Shown here one piece after another: positions 1-10,324 of a DNA stretch of 64,000 nt. How positions within the stretch are numbered: the stretch's first letter is position 1; every line of letters begins with the position of its first letter. The notes under the pieces are model-generated. The model saw nothing but the letters and a program-made list of their open reading frames with translations, made no database searches and was not told the origin of the DNA. The stretch spans positions 62,001 through 126,000 of the forward strand of contig NZ_VFSD01000021.1 in assembly GCF_014332515.1 (NCBI RefSeq), read 5' to 3'. Both the position numbers and the translations under genes were made by a program. This stretch comes from Pontibacter beigongshangensis. Lineage in GTDB: Bacteria > Bacteroidota > Bacteroidia > Cytophagales > Hymenobacteraceae.

Positions 1-1308
1 GATTAAAGTTTTGTAGTGGTTCAGGAGAGAATTTTCATCGGCTGCCTGTGCTGCGGCAGGTACCACGGCTTGCTCGGTAGAGTGTTTTGCCTGTACCCAT
101 TTGGTGCGGCACCCGTCTTTGCTGGCCTCTTCCCAGATAAAAGGCTCCCTGATCAGTTCGTCCGGCTTTTTGCCTTTCATGCCTATCTCCTCTCCATAGT
201 AGATGTAAGGAGCACCAGGTAGCGTGAAGAGCAAGGCTGCGGCCATCCGGGCTTTGTTTATATCGCCGTTCAGCTCGCTCATAATGCGGTTCTGGTCGTG
301 GTTGGTCAGGAAGGTGGCATCTATGAAGTCAGGGTTAATGCTGCGGTAATAGTCTCTTATGTTTTTGTGCTTAATCACCAGCGAATCTGCCCTCTCCTGC
401 TGTACCGCATTGGTGATGGCGTAGCCCATATCGAAGTTGAACAGGGCGTGCAGGCCTTTGGTATAGGGCCCAACCGTTTCGGCATCGGCCCACACCTCCC
501 CTACCAGGTACACATCCGGCTTTACTTTCTGCATCTCCGTCTTAAAATCCACCCACCACTGGTGGTTGTCCTCAGGTCGGTCGTCGGGGAAAATATGGCG
601 GGCGGCATCCAGCCTGAAACCGTCCACGCCCATCTCGGTGAGCCAGTGCCGGCCAATGGTAAACACTTCCTCGCGCAGCTTCGGGTTATCGAAATTGAGG
701 TCGGGCATGCCGCCATAGAAGTAGCCGTAGTAGCGGTAGTCGTTGCCCTTTACTTCGTGCCAGCGGTTCACGTTGTCGGAGTCGCCGGCCAGAATTTTGC
801 CTTCCGTCTGGGTTTCGGGGTCATCTTTATGCGCCCACACGTAGTAATCGCGGTAGGGGCTGTTGGGGTCGCTCTTGGCACTCTGGAACCAGGGGTGGTC
901 TACGCCGGAGTGGTTCAGCACCAGGTCGATCACCACCTTTATGTCCCGCTGATGGGCCTGCCGCACAAATTCCTGAAAGTCTTCCTTGGTGCCGTAGTCG
1001 GGGTGAACGCCGTAGTAATCCACCACATCGTATTTGTGGTAAGATGGCGACGGGCTGATGGGCATGAGCCAGACTGCTCCTACGCCCAGGTCCTGGAGGT
1101 AGTCGAGCCGGGCGGTCATGCCTTTAATGTCGCCGATGCTGTCGCCGTCGGAGTCGCAGAAAGACTGCACAAAAATTTCGTAGGTAACGCCGCGCGGCCA
1201 TTCGCTCACCTGTGCCTGCTGAGTAGCCAGGTTTTCGGTACTGCTGCAGGCGGAGGCAAGGCTTAAGGTTGTAAAAAGAAGGAAGTTATGTAAGGTGTTT
1301 TTCTTCAT
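1..1308 (-). CDS. GH13 alpha-amylase family lipoprotein (3' end outside window)
   Basis: Hydrolase of alpha-glucosidic bonds, probably periplasmic, acting on imported malto- or isomaltooligosaccharides. About 436 residues are visible and the gene runs off the left edge. It starts MKKNTLHNFLLF with a lipobox ending in Cys21. No acidic run follows the Cys, so surface export is not indicated. The GH13 barrel is clear: DLVLNHSG near 128, nucleophile Asp234 in GFRLDAARH, acid/base Glu271 in VGEVW, and Asp338 in TNHDQNR. The subfamily cannot be fixed; oligo-1,6-glucosidase and neopullulanase-like types are both possible. It is the last visible gene of unit A, 143 bp after the GH31 gene. The long plus-strand reading frame over it is only a shadow. 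Confidence 0.9.
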   Translation of the reverse strand, partial: MKKNTLHNFLLFTTLSLASACSSTENLATQQAQVSEWPRGVTYEIFVQSFCDSDGDSIGDIKGMTARLDYLQDLGVGAVWLMPISPSPSYHKYDVVDYYGVHPDYGTKEDFQEFVRQAHQRDIKVVIDLVLNHSGVDHPWFQSAKSDPNSPYRDYYVWAHKDDPETQTEGKILAGDSDNVNRWHEVKGNDYRYYGYFYGGMPDLNFDNPKLREEVFTIGRHWLTEMGVDGFRLDAARHIFPDDRPEDNHQWWVDFKTEMQKVKPDVYLVGEVWADAETVGPYTKGLHALFNFDMGYAITNAVQQERADSLVIKHKNIRDYYRSINPDFIDATFLTNHDQNRIMSELNGDINKARMAAALLFTLPGAPYIYYGEEIGMKGKKPDELIREPFIWEEASKDGCRTKWVQAKHSTEQAVVPAAAQAADENSLLNHYKTLI

Positions 1309-1451
1309 GGTTTTTATGTCTGAACCTTGATTTATGGATTTGCTTGATTTACTTAATTGTAAATTATTCTAATGAAAATGGCCCTCCGGCTATTCTGCTC
1401 CTGCTGGTGCTGCTCCTGCCTCTATAGTCTTTTCAATGTTCCTGAGACAGA

Positions 1452-3923
1452 TCAGAAATTTATGGTGAAGCGGTTTTTGTCGTTCTTCACCACCAGGCTC
1501 TGCACTTCGTAGCCTTCCAGCGGGTTGGCTACGCCTTGTGGGTCGAAGCGGGAAATTGGTTCTAGGAAGCTGGCAAAATCTTTGGCAAGTGACTGGTTTT
1601 TGCTGTTCAGCTTTACCTTTTTCGTGCCAATAAACCCGTGGAGCACCACCTTTATATTGTTGAAGTTTGATGTGAAATTACCTTCTACCTGGTCAAAGGT
1701 GATGGCTTTGCGCCGTGGGTCGTACTGGATGGTGCGCTTGTAGTAGCCGCCATTTTCATAGTCGTAGCTTTCGCCATCGTCTTCGTAGTACACAAAGGAG
1801 TTGCTTACGTCGCCTTTATAAACATGCACCGTCAGCGTGTCGGTTGGTTTTTCACCGGTGTGCTGCACCAACGACTGTATCGGGATAATGCTGCTTTCCT
1901 TCACGTAAATGGGGAGCTTGTTGTATTGGATGCCAATCAGCTTCTCCTGCCCCCCCTGCTCCACCTCGCCTGTAAACAGGTTGTACCACTTGCCTTTAGG
2001 GAAGTACACTTTGCCATATTGCTTACCGCTCTCGAAGGGCATGATCAGGAAAGCCTTACCAAACTGGTACTGCGAGTCGAACTCTCTGTTGTACACATTC
2101 GGATCATGAGTGTAGTCAATGGCCAGTGTGCGCATGAGTGGCTGCCCAGTTTGGGAGGCCTCGTAGAAGTTGGAGTAGATGTACGGTATCAGCTTGTAAC
2201 GCAGGCTAATAAAGTTGCGGGCAATCTCTGTTACTTCCTCGCCATAAGCCCATGGCTCTGAAGACTTGGTGTTAACGGCCGTGTGGTTGCGGAAGTAGGG
2301 CGTAAAAGCTCCCAGCTGAATCCAGCGGGAATAAAGCTCTACGGAGGGGTTGCCGGTGAAGCCCCCAATATCCATGGCCGAAAAAGCCACGCCACTAACC
2401 CCCAGGCTGTTCATGAGGCGGATACCCAGCAGCATGTGGTTGTCTTCGGCGCGGTTGTCGCCGGTCCAGATGGCGGTGTAGCGCTGAGAGCCGGAGTAGC
2501 CTGCCCGCGAGAGCAGGAAAGTGCGCTTGTTAGGTGAGTGCTGGCGTGCTCCTTCGTAGCTGGCGCGCGCCATCTGCATGCCATACACATTGTGGCCTTC
2601 TTTGTTGGTAGTAGGATGTCCATCGAAGTCAAAGAGCACGTTGTGGGGCATTTTCTGGCCCCAGGTAGCTATTTCGTTCATGTCGTTCCAGAAGCCATCC
2701 ACGCCTGTATCGGAGAAAAACTTCAACTCCTTCTTCCACCATTCACGCCCCTGCTCACTGGTAAAATCAGGGAAATGTGTCCATCCCGGCCACACCTCCC
2801 CGGTATAGTTCCTGCCGTCGTGGTATTTCAAAAAGATGTTATCTTTTTTCCCACGCTCATAGGCGCCATAGTTATCTTCTACTTTAATGCCCGGATCAAC
2901 AATGACAGTAGTTTTAAAGCCCATATCCTTCAGCTTTTTGTTCATCGCCAACGGATCACCGAAGCGGCTTTTGTCCCAGGTAAAGAGTTTGTAGGCATCC
3001 ATGTAGTGGATGTCCAGGGTTATGCCGTCGGCCGGAATCTTCTTCTCTCGCAACGTCTGTGCAATTCGGTATACTTCGGTTTCGGGGTAATAGGAATAGC
3101 GGTTCTGCTGGTACCCGAGGCTCCAGAGTGGCGGCAGGTCCATGCGGCCGGTCAGGTCGGTATAGGACCTTATGATATCGGTTAATTGAGTGTGGTAAAT
3201 GAAGTAGTAGTCCATTTCGCCACCCTGTGCTCCAAAAGAGGAGAAGCGGTTGTTGGAGGCACCAAAGTTAAAGTCGCTCTGGTAGCTGTTATCCATAAAA
3301 ATGCCATAGTTCAGGCCGCTGTGAATACCGATGTAGAACGGGAACGTGGTATAAAGCGGGTCCTGATCGCTTCTGTAGCCAAAGGCATCGGTATTCCAGT
3401 TGGTATAGCCACTGCCCCTGCGGTCCAGCCCGCCTGTTTTCTCGCCAAGTCCGATAAAGCGCTCCCCTTCCTGCATCTTTTTATAAGTCGTTACCTCTTC
3501 TCCGATCCACGAGGTGGTCAGCCCCTCCTCATCCTGATTTATCACTTTGCCGCCTTTTGTAAAAAAGGCTACAGCAAAGGGGCTCTTTAGAACCCGGGCC
3601 GTTAAGGAATCGGTGGTTATGGTGATATCTGTATCAGTTTGCGTGATGCTGGCTTTGGTTTGTGCTGGCTTCGCAATCACGGCATAGGAGAAGTCGGCTG
3701 CCAGTGGCTGCTTATCCATGCGCACCCGCACCACGGTGGGGCTATACACGGCTATGGCTACCTGTATGTTCTGGTCGGTCGTCAGCGTAATGTTCTGCCC
3801 GTTAATAGTAACATTGCGCACGTTTCCAACAGGTTTAACTGGGCTGTTTTGAGCAAATGCACCAGACCAGCTACATGCAAATGCGATTAAAAAAGGAATA
3901 ACTTTAATCCTTATATTCATCAT
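1452..3923 (-). CDS. GH31 alpha-glucosidase
   Basis: Exo-acting alpha-glucosidase that releases glucose from the non-reducing ends of oligosaccharides, probably in the periplasm. The 823-residue product has a signal peptide (about 1-24, ending AFAQ), an N-terminal beta-sandwich, the GH31 (beta/alpha)8 barrel (about 260-620) and C-terminal beta domains. The nucleophile Asp414 lies in FWNDMNE and the acid/base Asp489 in WTGDN. The gene begins with two adjacent ATG codons, and either could be used. It follows the SusE-like gene in unit A with a 166-bp gap that holds a GC-rich hairpin. Alpha-1,4 versus alpha-1,6 preference cannot be read from these motifs; the neighbouring GH66 and GH97 genes favour isomaltooligosaccharides. 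Confidence 0.93.
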   Translation of the reverse strand: MMNIRIKVIPFLIAFACSWSGAFAQNSPVKPVGNVRNVTINGQNITLTTDQNIQVAIAVYSPTVVRVRMDKQPLAADFSYAVIAKPAQTKASITQTDTDITITTDSLTARVLKSPFAVAFFTKGGKVINQDEEGLTTSWIGEEVTTYKKMQEGERFIGLGEKTGGLDRRGSGYTNWNTDAFGYRSDQDPLYTTFPFYIGIHSGLNYGIFMDNSYQSDFNFGASNNRFSSFGAQGGEMDYYFIYHTQLTDIIRSYTDLTGRMDLPPLWSLGYQQNRYSYYPETEVYRIAQTLREKKIPADGITLDIHYMDAYKLFTWDKSRFGDPLAMNKKLKDMGFKTTVIVDPGIKVEDNYGAYERGKKDNIFLKYHDGRNYTGEVWPGWTHFPDFTSEQGREWWKKELKFFSDTGVDGFWNDMNEIATWGQKMPHNVLFDFDGHPTTNKEGHNVYGMQMARASYEGARQHSPNKRTFLLSRAGYSGSQRYTAIWTGDNRAEDNHMLLGIRLMNSLGVSGVAFSAMDIGGFTGNPSVELYSRWIQLGAFTPYFRNHTAVNTKSSEPWAYGEEVTEIARNFISLRYKLIPYIYSNFYEASQTGQPLMRTLAIDYTHDPNVYNREFDSQYQFGKAFLIMPFESGKQYGKVYFPKGKWYNLFTGEVEQGGQEKLIGIQYNKLPIYVKESSIIPIQSLVQHTGEKPTDTLTVHVYKGDVSNSFVYYEDDGESYDYENGGYYKRTIQYDPRRKAITFDQVEGNFTSNFNNIKVVLHGFIGTKKVKLNSKNQSLAKDFASFLEPISRFDPQGVANPLEGYEVQSLVVKNDKNRFTINF

Positions 3924-4022
3924 GAAAAGATTCTATGTAATTCGGCAAGCAGGGTTACTGCATTGGTAACCGCTGTTTGGCAGACATAAATTTAATTGTA
4001 AGGCAAGCTGTTCCAGGAAGGC

Positions 4023-4061
4023 GGGTGCAGCAGCAGCCGGTGTTCCCATTTGCTGCTGCCC
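4023..4061. repeat. GC-rich hairpin between SusE-like and GH31 genes
   Basis: GGGTGCAGCAGCA pairs with TGCTGCTGCCC, with a 2-nt bulge, in the gap between two genes of unit A. It could pause transcription or stabilise an mRNA end. No T-run follows it on the minus strand, so it is not a strong terminator. Confidence 0.35.
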
Positions 4062-4089
4062 ACTTTCCGGCAATTGTAGAGGCAATTTG

Positions 4090-5181
4090 TTATTTTTCCA
4101 GGAACAGGTACTCTCCTGTCAGGTCATTGAACAGGATGCGGTATGTGCCTGCAGGTATCATGAGGTTAGCCTTATCTTGTCCGCCGGTTCCGTACAAAGA
4201 GGTCGGCTCACCGTTGGCTCCCCAGTTCACGCTCCAGCCTTCTTTGATCCTGAATTTCATTTCTGTTTCTGCTTCGAAGGTCTGCTCCAGATCCCAAAGG
4301 TGCGGATTAAAGGTTGATTTGGTCATGAGCGGCAATTCGTCGCTCCAGCCATTAAATGCTCCGATAATGCCAATCGCGTTATAGGTAGGAGCACTGGCAG
4401 CATTATAAGGCTCTATGGTCAGGCTGTTATCGCGCAGGCTGAGCGTAACGGTGTAGTATCCTTCAGCAGGAATAACAAAGGGGGCAGGATCAGGATCAGC
4501 TTCTGCCTCCCGGAACTGCAGACCGTCGCTGCCATTATTCCCATACATTGGCGCCAATTTACCAAGCTCCCCTATAAATTTGAGTTCACCAGCCCTGAAC
4601 CTTCCGGTAAACGTGTAGATAAACACATCCTCTTCTGTTCGGAACATTGGGGTAGCCTTGGCTGCATCCCCAGCAAACTCGGTGGCAATGCCAACCATGT
4701 ACAGCGTTGAATATGGCGGTGCGGAAAGGTAGGATGTAACTGTAATCAGGAGCGGGTCGGAATATACGGCTGCAAATTTATCGGAGATGTCGGCCTTTAC
4801 CCTTACCCGCATCAAGGCAGGCGAAAAGGTAGGAAGCCCGATCTCGTTTGCAATAGCATTCAGCTCTGCAACCGTAAAAGTTTTTACCGTCCGGTTGTTA
4901 AGGGCTACCGTACTGGCGCTCTCAAAGTTGGTGTCATCCTCCTTCGCAAATTGCAGGTTATACCGCACGGCTGCCGCATAATTAAAATCAGAGGTGGTAA
5001 AGGTAAAGGTGACGGCATCGCGTGCCCCAAGGTCTTCGGCCAACTCCAGGTTGGTTTGCGTGGCAGTGAGCGAAGGAATTGTTCCTGGCTGCGCAATGGT
5101 CATCTCCTCGTCTTTGTCGCAGGCCCAGAGGGTAAGGGAACAAACCAGGAGGCAAACTATATGGTGTATCTGCTTTTTCAT
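4090..5181 (-). CDS. SusE/SusF-like outer-membrane glucan-binding lipoprotein
   Basis: Probable surface lipoprotein that holds glucan near the SusCD importer. The 363-residue product has a lipoprotein signal with Cys21 followed by an acidic run (CDKDEE), which resembles the surface-export signal of Bacteroidota lipoproteins. Next come a SusE-type N-terminal domain (about 25-145) and two SusF-type binding modules. The first starts near YMVGIATEF (about 160-255) and the second near AIGIIGAFNGW (about 262-363); the second has several Trp residues suited to sugar stacking. It is the third gene of unit A, 76 bp after susD-like. SusE and SusF cannot be told apart by sequence alone. Confidence 0.85.
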   Translation of the reverse strand: MKKQIHHIVCLLVCSLTLWACDKDEEMTIAQPGTIPSLTATQTNLELAEDLGARDAVTFTFTTSDFNYAAAVRYNLQFAKEDDTNFESASTVALNNRTVKTFTVAELNAIANEIGLPTFSPALMRVRVKADISDKFAAVYSDPLLITVTSYLSAPPYSTLYMVGIATEFAGDAAKATPMFRTEEDVFIYTFTGRFRAGELKFIGELGKLAPMYGNNGSDGLQFREAEADPDPAPFVIPAEGYYTVTLSLRDNSLTIEPYNAASAPTYNAIGIIGAFNGWSDELPLMTKSTFNPHLWDLEQTFEAETEMKFRIKEGWSVNWGANGEPTSLYGTGGQDKANLMIPAGTYRILFNDLTGEYLFLEK

Positions 5182-5257
5182 ATAAGATGATGTTTATGGT
5201 TAATCTTAGTTACCCGGAGCACAACCAAAGGCTGCCTGTACTCCGGGCCTAATCCTA

Positions 5258-6856
5258 TTATCTTGAATATCCGGGATTTTGTACCAGGTTCGGGTTTGCA
5301 GTCAGGTCGGTAGACGGAATCGAGTACAGGTTACGGTAGCTCTCTACTGCTCTTCCCTCTTTCACGCCACCTTTCCAGGCCCACACGTAGGTTCCGGTAG
5401 TAAACCTGTTAAAGCGGATCAGGTCGGTGCGGCGGTGCGCTTCCCACTTCAACTCCCGGGCTCTTTCGTCAATTATAAAATTCAGGGTAAGCTGGCCGGC
5501 ACTGATATTACTGGAAGCGTTGCCATAAGCCCTTGACCGGAGCTGGTTGATGTACTGCAGGGCCTCATTGCTGCTGCCGCCAGTTCCTCCACGGAGTACG
5601 GCCTCTGCATACATCAGGTACACGTCGGCAAGTCTGAACATCGGAAAATCTGTGTCGGGGTGGTCTCCTACACGATCAGAGCCAGCCTGCCCGGCGGAGG
5701 TCACATTTCTAAACTTAATGATCGGATAACCTTCAGTAAAGGTGAACACATCCTCTATATCGAGGTTCTGACCATCGGTATAGAAATTAGCTCTTTTATC
5801 GGTGGCACCAGTTATGTCCGGAAATAGCTCCACAATAGAACGGGTGGTGCGTAATCCACCCCAACCTCCGTTTATGCCAAAATCAGCTGGTCGCATACTT
5901 CCTCCAACCGGGGCATGCACCAGGTATGTCATGCCACCGTAGGTGATGGTGCGGGTACCATCAAAAGTAATCGGGAAAATTATTTCAGGCGAGGTATGGT
6001 TATCAGCCAGAAACAGGTGCTCATATACTGGTTGCAACGTATAGCCTGCCTCGATCACCCGCTTCGCATAGGTAACGGCATCGGTGTAGCGGGGCTGCCC
6101 GGTATACACTTCGGCGTTCAGGTACAGCTTTGTCAGCAGGGTCCAGGCGGCTGCTTTGTCTGCTCTGCCGTATTCATTTTGTCTCGCATCCACCAGTTCA
6201 GACTCAATGGCCAGCAACTCCGACTCCACATAAGCAAACAGGTCTGCTCTGGAAATCTGCTCCGGAAAGAAGTTCCCAACCGCATCTTTTTCTGTTACGA
6301 AAGGTACGTTGCCAAACAAATCGATGGCGTGCCAGTAGCTTAAAGCTCTTAGAAAACGGGCTTCGGCTCTGTATCGCTTCGCTTCTTCCAGGTTAGCGCC
6401 GGTTATACCACGGCTGCTCAGCAAGTCGTCTGTTGTTTCGCGGATAAATTCGTTGGTCAGGGCCACCTGGTAATAAATCCTGTTGTAAATAACTCTGATA
6501 AATTCGTTGGCTGGTGTCCAGTCCATTTCGTGGAGGTCACGCAAGTTCCCATCGTTCCAGGCAATTACCGCCTCGTCGGTAGGCAGTTCCTGTGCCTGCC
6601 AGTACTGACGGAGGTAGTTAGAGAAGTTCTCGTCGATACCCAATATGTCAGGGCGCCCGGTAGGGCCTTGCTGCCCGTTGGTCGCGTAGCCTGCATATAG
6701 TTTGGCCAGTATCGGTTTATAGTTGTTAAAATCGGTGTATACGATAGAAGACACCACCCCCTGCTTCGGCTCAATTTCCAGGCTATGGTCGCAGGATGCT
6801 ACTGTGAAGGTGAAAATACCGGCCAGTGCGAGGTTTTTTATCAATTTAATATTCAT
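5258..6856 (-). CDS. SusD/RagB-like glycan-binding lipoprotein
   Basis: Outer-membrane lipoprotein that forms the lid of the SusC transporter and binds the imported oligosaccharide. The 532-residue length is normal for the family. The lipobox is TVASCDHSLEIEP. The N-terminal SusD-like TPR region is visible (RYRAEARFLRALSYWHAIDLFGNVPF near 170), as is the C-terminal RagB region with the typical ending NLVQNPGYSR. It starts 20 bp after the susC-like stop, so translation is probably coupled. The partner is the SusC-like protein just upstream. Confidence 0.96.
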   Translation of the reverse strand: MNIKLIKNLALAGIFTFTVASCDHSLEIEPKQGVVSSIVYTDFNNYKPILAKLYAGYATNGQQGPTGRPDILGIDENFSNYLRQYWQAQELPTDEAVIAWNDGNLRDLHEMDWTPANEFIRVIYNRIYYQVALTNEFIRETTDDLLSSRGITGANLEEAKRYRAEARFLRALSYWHAIDLFGNVPFVTEKDAVGNFFPEQISRADLFAYVESELLAIESELVDARQNEYGRADKAAAWTLLTKLYLNAEVYTGQPRYTDAVTYAKRVIEAGYTLQPVYEHLFLADNHTSPEIIFPITFDGTRTITYGGMTYLVHAPVGGSMRPADFGINGGWGGLRTTRSIVELFPDITGATDKRANFYTDGQNLDIEDVFTFTEGYPIIKFRNVTSAGQAGSDRVGDHPDTDFPMFRLADVYLMYAEAVLRGGTGGSSNEALQYINQLRSRAYGNASSNISAGQLTLNFIIDERARELKWEAHRRTDLIRFNRFTTGTYVWAWKGGVKEGRAVESYRNLYSIPSTDLTANPNLVQNPGYSR

Positions 6857-6876
6857 CGGAATTCAGATTTAGCAAA

Positions 6877-9800
6877 TTAAAGTTCGAAGTTTAAACCAAG
6901 CGCAAAAACCCGGGGTCTTGGGTAGAAGTTGTTGTCGATACCGCTGGGAATCTCCGGATCCAGCCCTCTGTACTTCGTGATGACAAAGGCATTCTGTATG
7001 TTGGCAGTTAGCCGAAGACCTGCTTTATCATTTAAAATACGGCCGAAGTTATAGCCAAAGCTGATGTTCTCCATGCGCAGGAAAGAGGCATTCTCCATGT
7101 AGTAATCGGAGAACAACTGAAAATCCTGAAACTGTGTTTCCTGCACATTTCTGGAAACGTTAGTCAGGTAATTGGAGAAGGAGAAGGCTCTGTAGGCACC
7201 GTTGTTGGAATACACGTTGTTATACAGGTAGTTGCCAACGTTGCCGCGCATCACAAAACTGAAATTGAAATTGCCGTAGGTCAGTTGCGAGTTAAAGCCA
7301 AAAAAGGCAGTTGGGTTTGGCGCCTTATAGCGGTACTTGTCGCTTTCAGAAATGACACCATCGCCGTTCAGGTCTGCATAGATGCCTTCGAGAGGTTTAC
7401 CTGCTGCGTCGTATACCTGCTTGTACACATAAAAGCTAAAGGGCGCATAGCCAACCGAATGAATCTGGATGTTGTTGCCTACGCCACCGGCTATGCCACC
7501 TACGAAGTATCCGACAAAATCAGGGTCTTCTACCCTGCTCAGGTTGGTGATCTCTATTTTGTTGTAGGTACCGTTTATGCCAATGTCCCAGGTCAGTTTC
7601 TCGGTGCTGATGGCGGTGTAGTTAAGAGCCGCCTCCAGGCCTTTGGTCTCTATATTGCCAACATTCGTAATCAGCTCGTTTGTAAGGTTAGTCCCGGCCG
7701 GTACTGCCACCTGTGCGAGTAAATCTTTGGTTTTCTTATGGTAGTAATCCAGGGTACCATTCAGTCGGCCATCCATAAACCCATAATCAAGGCCGGCGTT
7801 GTAGGTCACTGTTTCTTCCCACTTAATGCCGGTGTCGTAGCCTTCCGGACGGAGAGTGTTATACCACTGGTTCCCTAACTGGTAAGAGGCCCTGTTGTCG
7901 GAAGGGGTATAGTTCGGCAGGTACGGGAAAACATTTCGCTCACCTATATCCTGCTGCCCCGTCACGCCATAGCCTAGTCTCAGTTTCAGGTCCGAAATGG
8001 TTTTCGATTCTCTCAGGAAAGGTTCCTCGCTAATTCTCCAGGCCAGGGCCAGGGCAGGGAAAGTACCCCATCGGTTCTCCGGGCTGAACCTGGAGGAGCC
8101 GTCACGACGTACGGTGGCTGTGAAAATGTAGCGGTCCATCAAGGAATAGTTTACCCGGCCAAAGAAAGACTTAAGGCGAAAATATGGAAGAGAAGGATTT
8201 CCTGCCGCTGCCAGTACAGTGTCTACCAGGTTTACAATAGGAAAAGATGGTTCGTTAATGGAAAATTCCTGATAAGAATAACCGGCCGTAACATCTACGC
8301 GGCTGCTGATGGCGGTGATATCTTTTACATAATTCAGGTAAAAATCGACCAAGTCATTCTCCTTCTCTTGCGAGTATCTTGACAACCTTCCTCCCTCAAA
8401 TGCATTAGGAGCGAAATCAGCCGCATAGCGTGTAAAGCCTTCGCCTTTGGTACGGTCGAAACCCAGGTTGAGGTTGGCTCTCAGGTCAGGCAGGAAATGG
8501 AAACGGTAATCGAGCTGCAGGTTACCGATGGCTCTTTTCACTTCGCCTTCATCGTCGCGCTGGTTTAGCATGCTGAGTGGGTTGCGGGTAGCTAGGGTGT
8601 TAAAGTTGCCGCTTGGCTCAGTCCATTGGTAGTAGCCTCCGAAACGGTTATCAGCATAAGCTGGCTTGGTAGGATCAAAAGCCACTGCTGCCCCTATGGC
8701 ACCATGGTCAGCGAAATGGCTCTTGGTCTGAGCGCCTTTTAGGTTCAGGTTCACCCGCAGGTGATCATCAAGAAAAGAAGGGTTCAGGTTAAGGGTTGCC
8801 GACCCGCGCTGAAAGTTATCCCGCAGCAGCACCCCCTGCTGGTTAAGGTAGCCGAGCGATACACGGTATGGCAGCTCTATTCCTTTTATAGATCCACTGA
8901 AGCCAACGTTATTGTCGGTGGTATAGGCTTTACGGAAAATCAGGTCCTGCCAATCGGTGCTGGCATCGCCTAACAAGGCTTTCTGTGCCTCGGTACCACG
9001 CTCGTTTACCACAGCCCGGAATTCATCGGCCGACAGGACATCTACTTTATCTCCAACTACGGAGAGTGTGTGCATGGTGCTGAAGTTCAGTTTCAGCTTC
9101 TGGCCTAACTGCCCTTTTTTGGTCGTGATGATGATAACTCCGTTAGAGGCCCTGGAACCATAAATAGCAGTGGCAGAAGCATCTTTAAGGATGTTAAATG
9201 TCTCGATATCGTTCGGGTTAAGGAAGCTGAGTGGGTTGGCTGTACCTGACACAGCCGAGTTTTCCAGCGGCACGCCATCTATCACAATAAGCGGGTCGTT
9301 GCTGGCATTGAGCGAGGCCCCACCCCTGATCCTGATGCGGCTGCCTGCGCCCGGAGCGCCACCGTTAGAGGTGATCTGCACACCGGCCACTTTTCCGCTG
9401 ATCAGCTGTTCCGGCGTTGTTATCTGCCCCTGCACAAAATCCTCTTCGGAAATTGCTGTTACAGCTCCTGTTATATCCTGCCTGCGCTGCGTACCGTACC
9501 CCACTACCACTACCTCTCCCAATGTTTTGGAGTCAGGAGCCAGCACCACAGCAATGGTGGAACGGTTGTTTACAGGCACCTCCTGCGTCTGAAAGCCTAT
9601 GTAGGACAAAACAAGAGTACTATTACCATCAGGTATAGTAATCGAAAAATTACCATCCAGATCGGTAGGAACCGCTGTAGTGGTGCCTTTTAGCATCACT
9701 TTTACGCCTGGTAATCCAAAGCCGCTCTCATCCTGCACCTTTCCGTTTACGGTAATTCCCTCCTGGGCCTGCACTGACACAGACATTAGCAGGAACGCAA

Positions 9801-9900
9801 AAAGCAAAGGGAATAGAACAAGCTTATCTTTCGGAACAAGCCCTTTGGTCAGGGATGCCTGTAGCGCCTGCTGTAGCCAGGTTGTTATACATTTATTCAT
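6877..9900 (-). CDS. SusC/RagA-like TonB-dependent outer-membrane transporter
   Basis: TonB-dependent channel for oligosaccharide import across the outer membrane. The 1007-residue product starts with an unusually long basic leader before the hydrophobic signal (about 30-46, ending VQA). Then come a carboxypeptidase-regulatory-like domain (about 50-130), a typical GEVVVVGYGTQRRQDITGAV segment, the plug (about 140-255, with ILKDASATAIYGSRASNG) and a long beta-barrel ending in LNFEL. It is the first gene of unit A. Its start lies about 440 nt from the predicted promoter, a much longer leader than that of the second susC-like gene. Confidence 0.96.
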   Translation of the reverse strand: MNKCITTWLQQALQASLTKGLVPKDKLVLFPLLFAFLLMSVSVQAQEGITVNGKVQDESGFGLPGVKVMLKGTTTAVPTDLDGNFSITIPDGNSTLVLSYIGFQTQEVPVNNRSTIAVVLAPDSKTLGEVVVVGYGTQRRQDITGAVTAISEEDFVQGQITTPEQLISGKVAGVQITSNGGAPGAGSRIRIRGGASLNASNDPLIVIDGVPLENSAVSGTANPLSFLNPNDIETFNILKDASATAIYGSRASNGVIIITTKKGQLGQKLKLNFSTMHTLSVVGDKVDVLSADEFRAVVNERGTEAQKALLGDASTDWQDLIFRKAYTTDNNVGFSGSIKGIELPYRVSLGYLNQQGVLLRDNFQRGSATLNLNPSFLDDHLRVNLNLKGAQTKSHFADHGAIGAAVAFDPTKPAYADNRFGGYYQWTEPSGNFNTLATRNPLSMLNQRDDEGEVKRAIGNLQLDYRFHFLPDLRANLNLGFDRTKGEGFTRYAADFAPNAFEGGRLSRYSQEKENDLVDFYLNYVKDITAISSRVDVTAGYSYQEFSINEPSFPIVNLVDTVLAAAGNPSLPYFRLKSFFGRVNYSLMDRYIFTATVRRDGSSRFSPENRWGTFPALALAWRISEEPFLRESKTISDLKLRLGYGVTGQQDIGERNVFPYLPNYTPSDNRASYQLGNQWYNTLRPEGYDTGIKWEETVTYNAGLDYGFMDGRLNGTLDYYHKKTKDLLAQVAVPAGTNLTNELITNVGNIETKGLEAALNYTAISTEKLTWDIGINGTYNKIEITNLSRVEDPDFVGYFVGGIAGGVGNNIQIHSVGYAPFSFYVYKQVYDAAGKPLEGIYADLNGDGVISESDKYRYKAPNPTAFFGFNSQLTYGNFNFSFVMRGNVGNYLYNNVYSNNGAYRAFSFSNYLTNVSRNVQETQFQDFQLFSDYYMENASFLRMENISFGYNFGRILNDKAGLRLTANIQNAFVITKYRGLDPEIPSGIDNNFYPRPRVFALGLNFEL

Positions 9901-10324
9901 ATTAAATGCTCGGTTAAATGATTAATGTGTGCTTAAAATGTTGATTAGTAAAAATGCCCGGGCCTTTTAAAGAAAGATCCTGGCGAGTCAGGGTGGCTGC
10001 TGTTTGAGCCTAAGGCAGGCTGTAGTAGTTGTTATATGGTTCTGGTGCCGGGTGTTGCTTGCAGTAGGCCCGCACCTTTATGCCACATCACTTACTGTAG
10101 AACCGCTCATAAGCGAACCTGGCACTGCCTAGCGTTTAAAATACCTTGTTGTGTAAAATACATCATAGTGTAGCTGTTTAAATTGTGTGACATCTGGTTA
10201 TGAATTTTCTTCGCAGTTCCTGTTTTGCTCCCGTCTCCGCCACACCTTTCAGTTCCCGGTTTCTTTCCGAACGGAACGTAACGCTGCGTTAGCTTATGAT
10301 TAAAAGAAGGCATGTAAACTGAAC
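9901..10324. other. Long leader region of unit A, no gene seen
   Basis: This stretch separates the first susC-like start codon from the shared promoter module. A short minus-strand reading frame in it (10107-10364) has no recognisable features. If the promoter call is right, the stretch is transcribed as a 5' leader of about 440 nt. No convincing riboswitch fold was seen by eye. Confidence 0.5.

Noticed and set aside
298..1266. A 322-codon plus-strand open frame
   Set aside because: It is the antisense shadow of the GH13 gene, whose protein shows all catalytic motifs on the minus strand.
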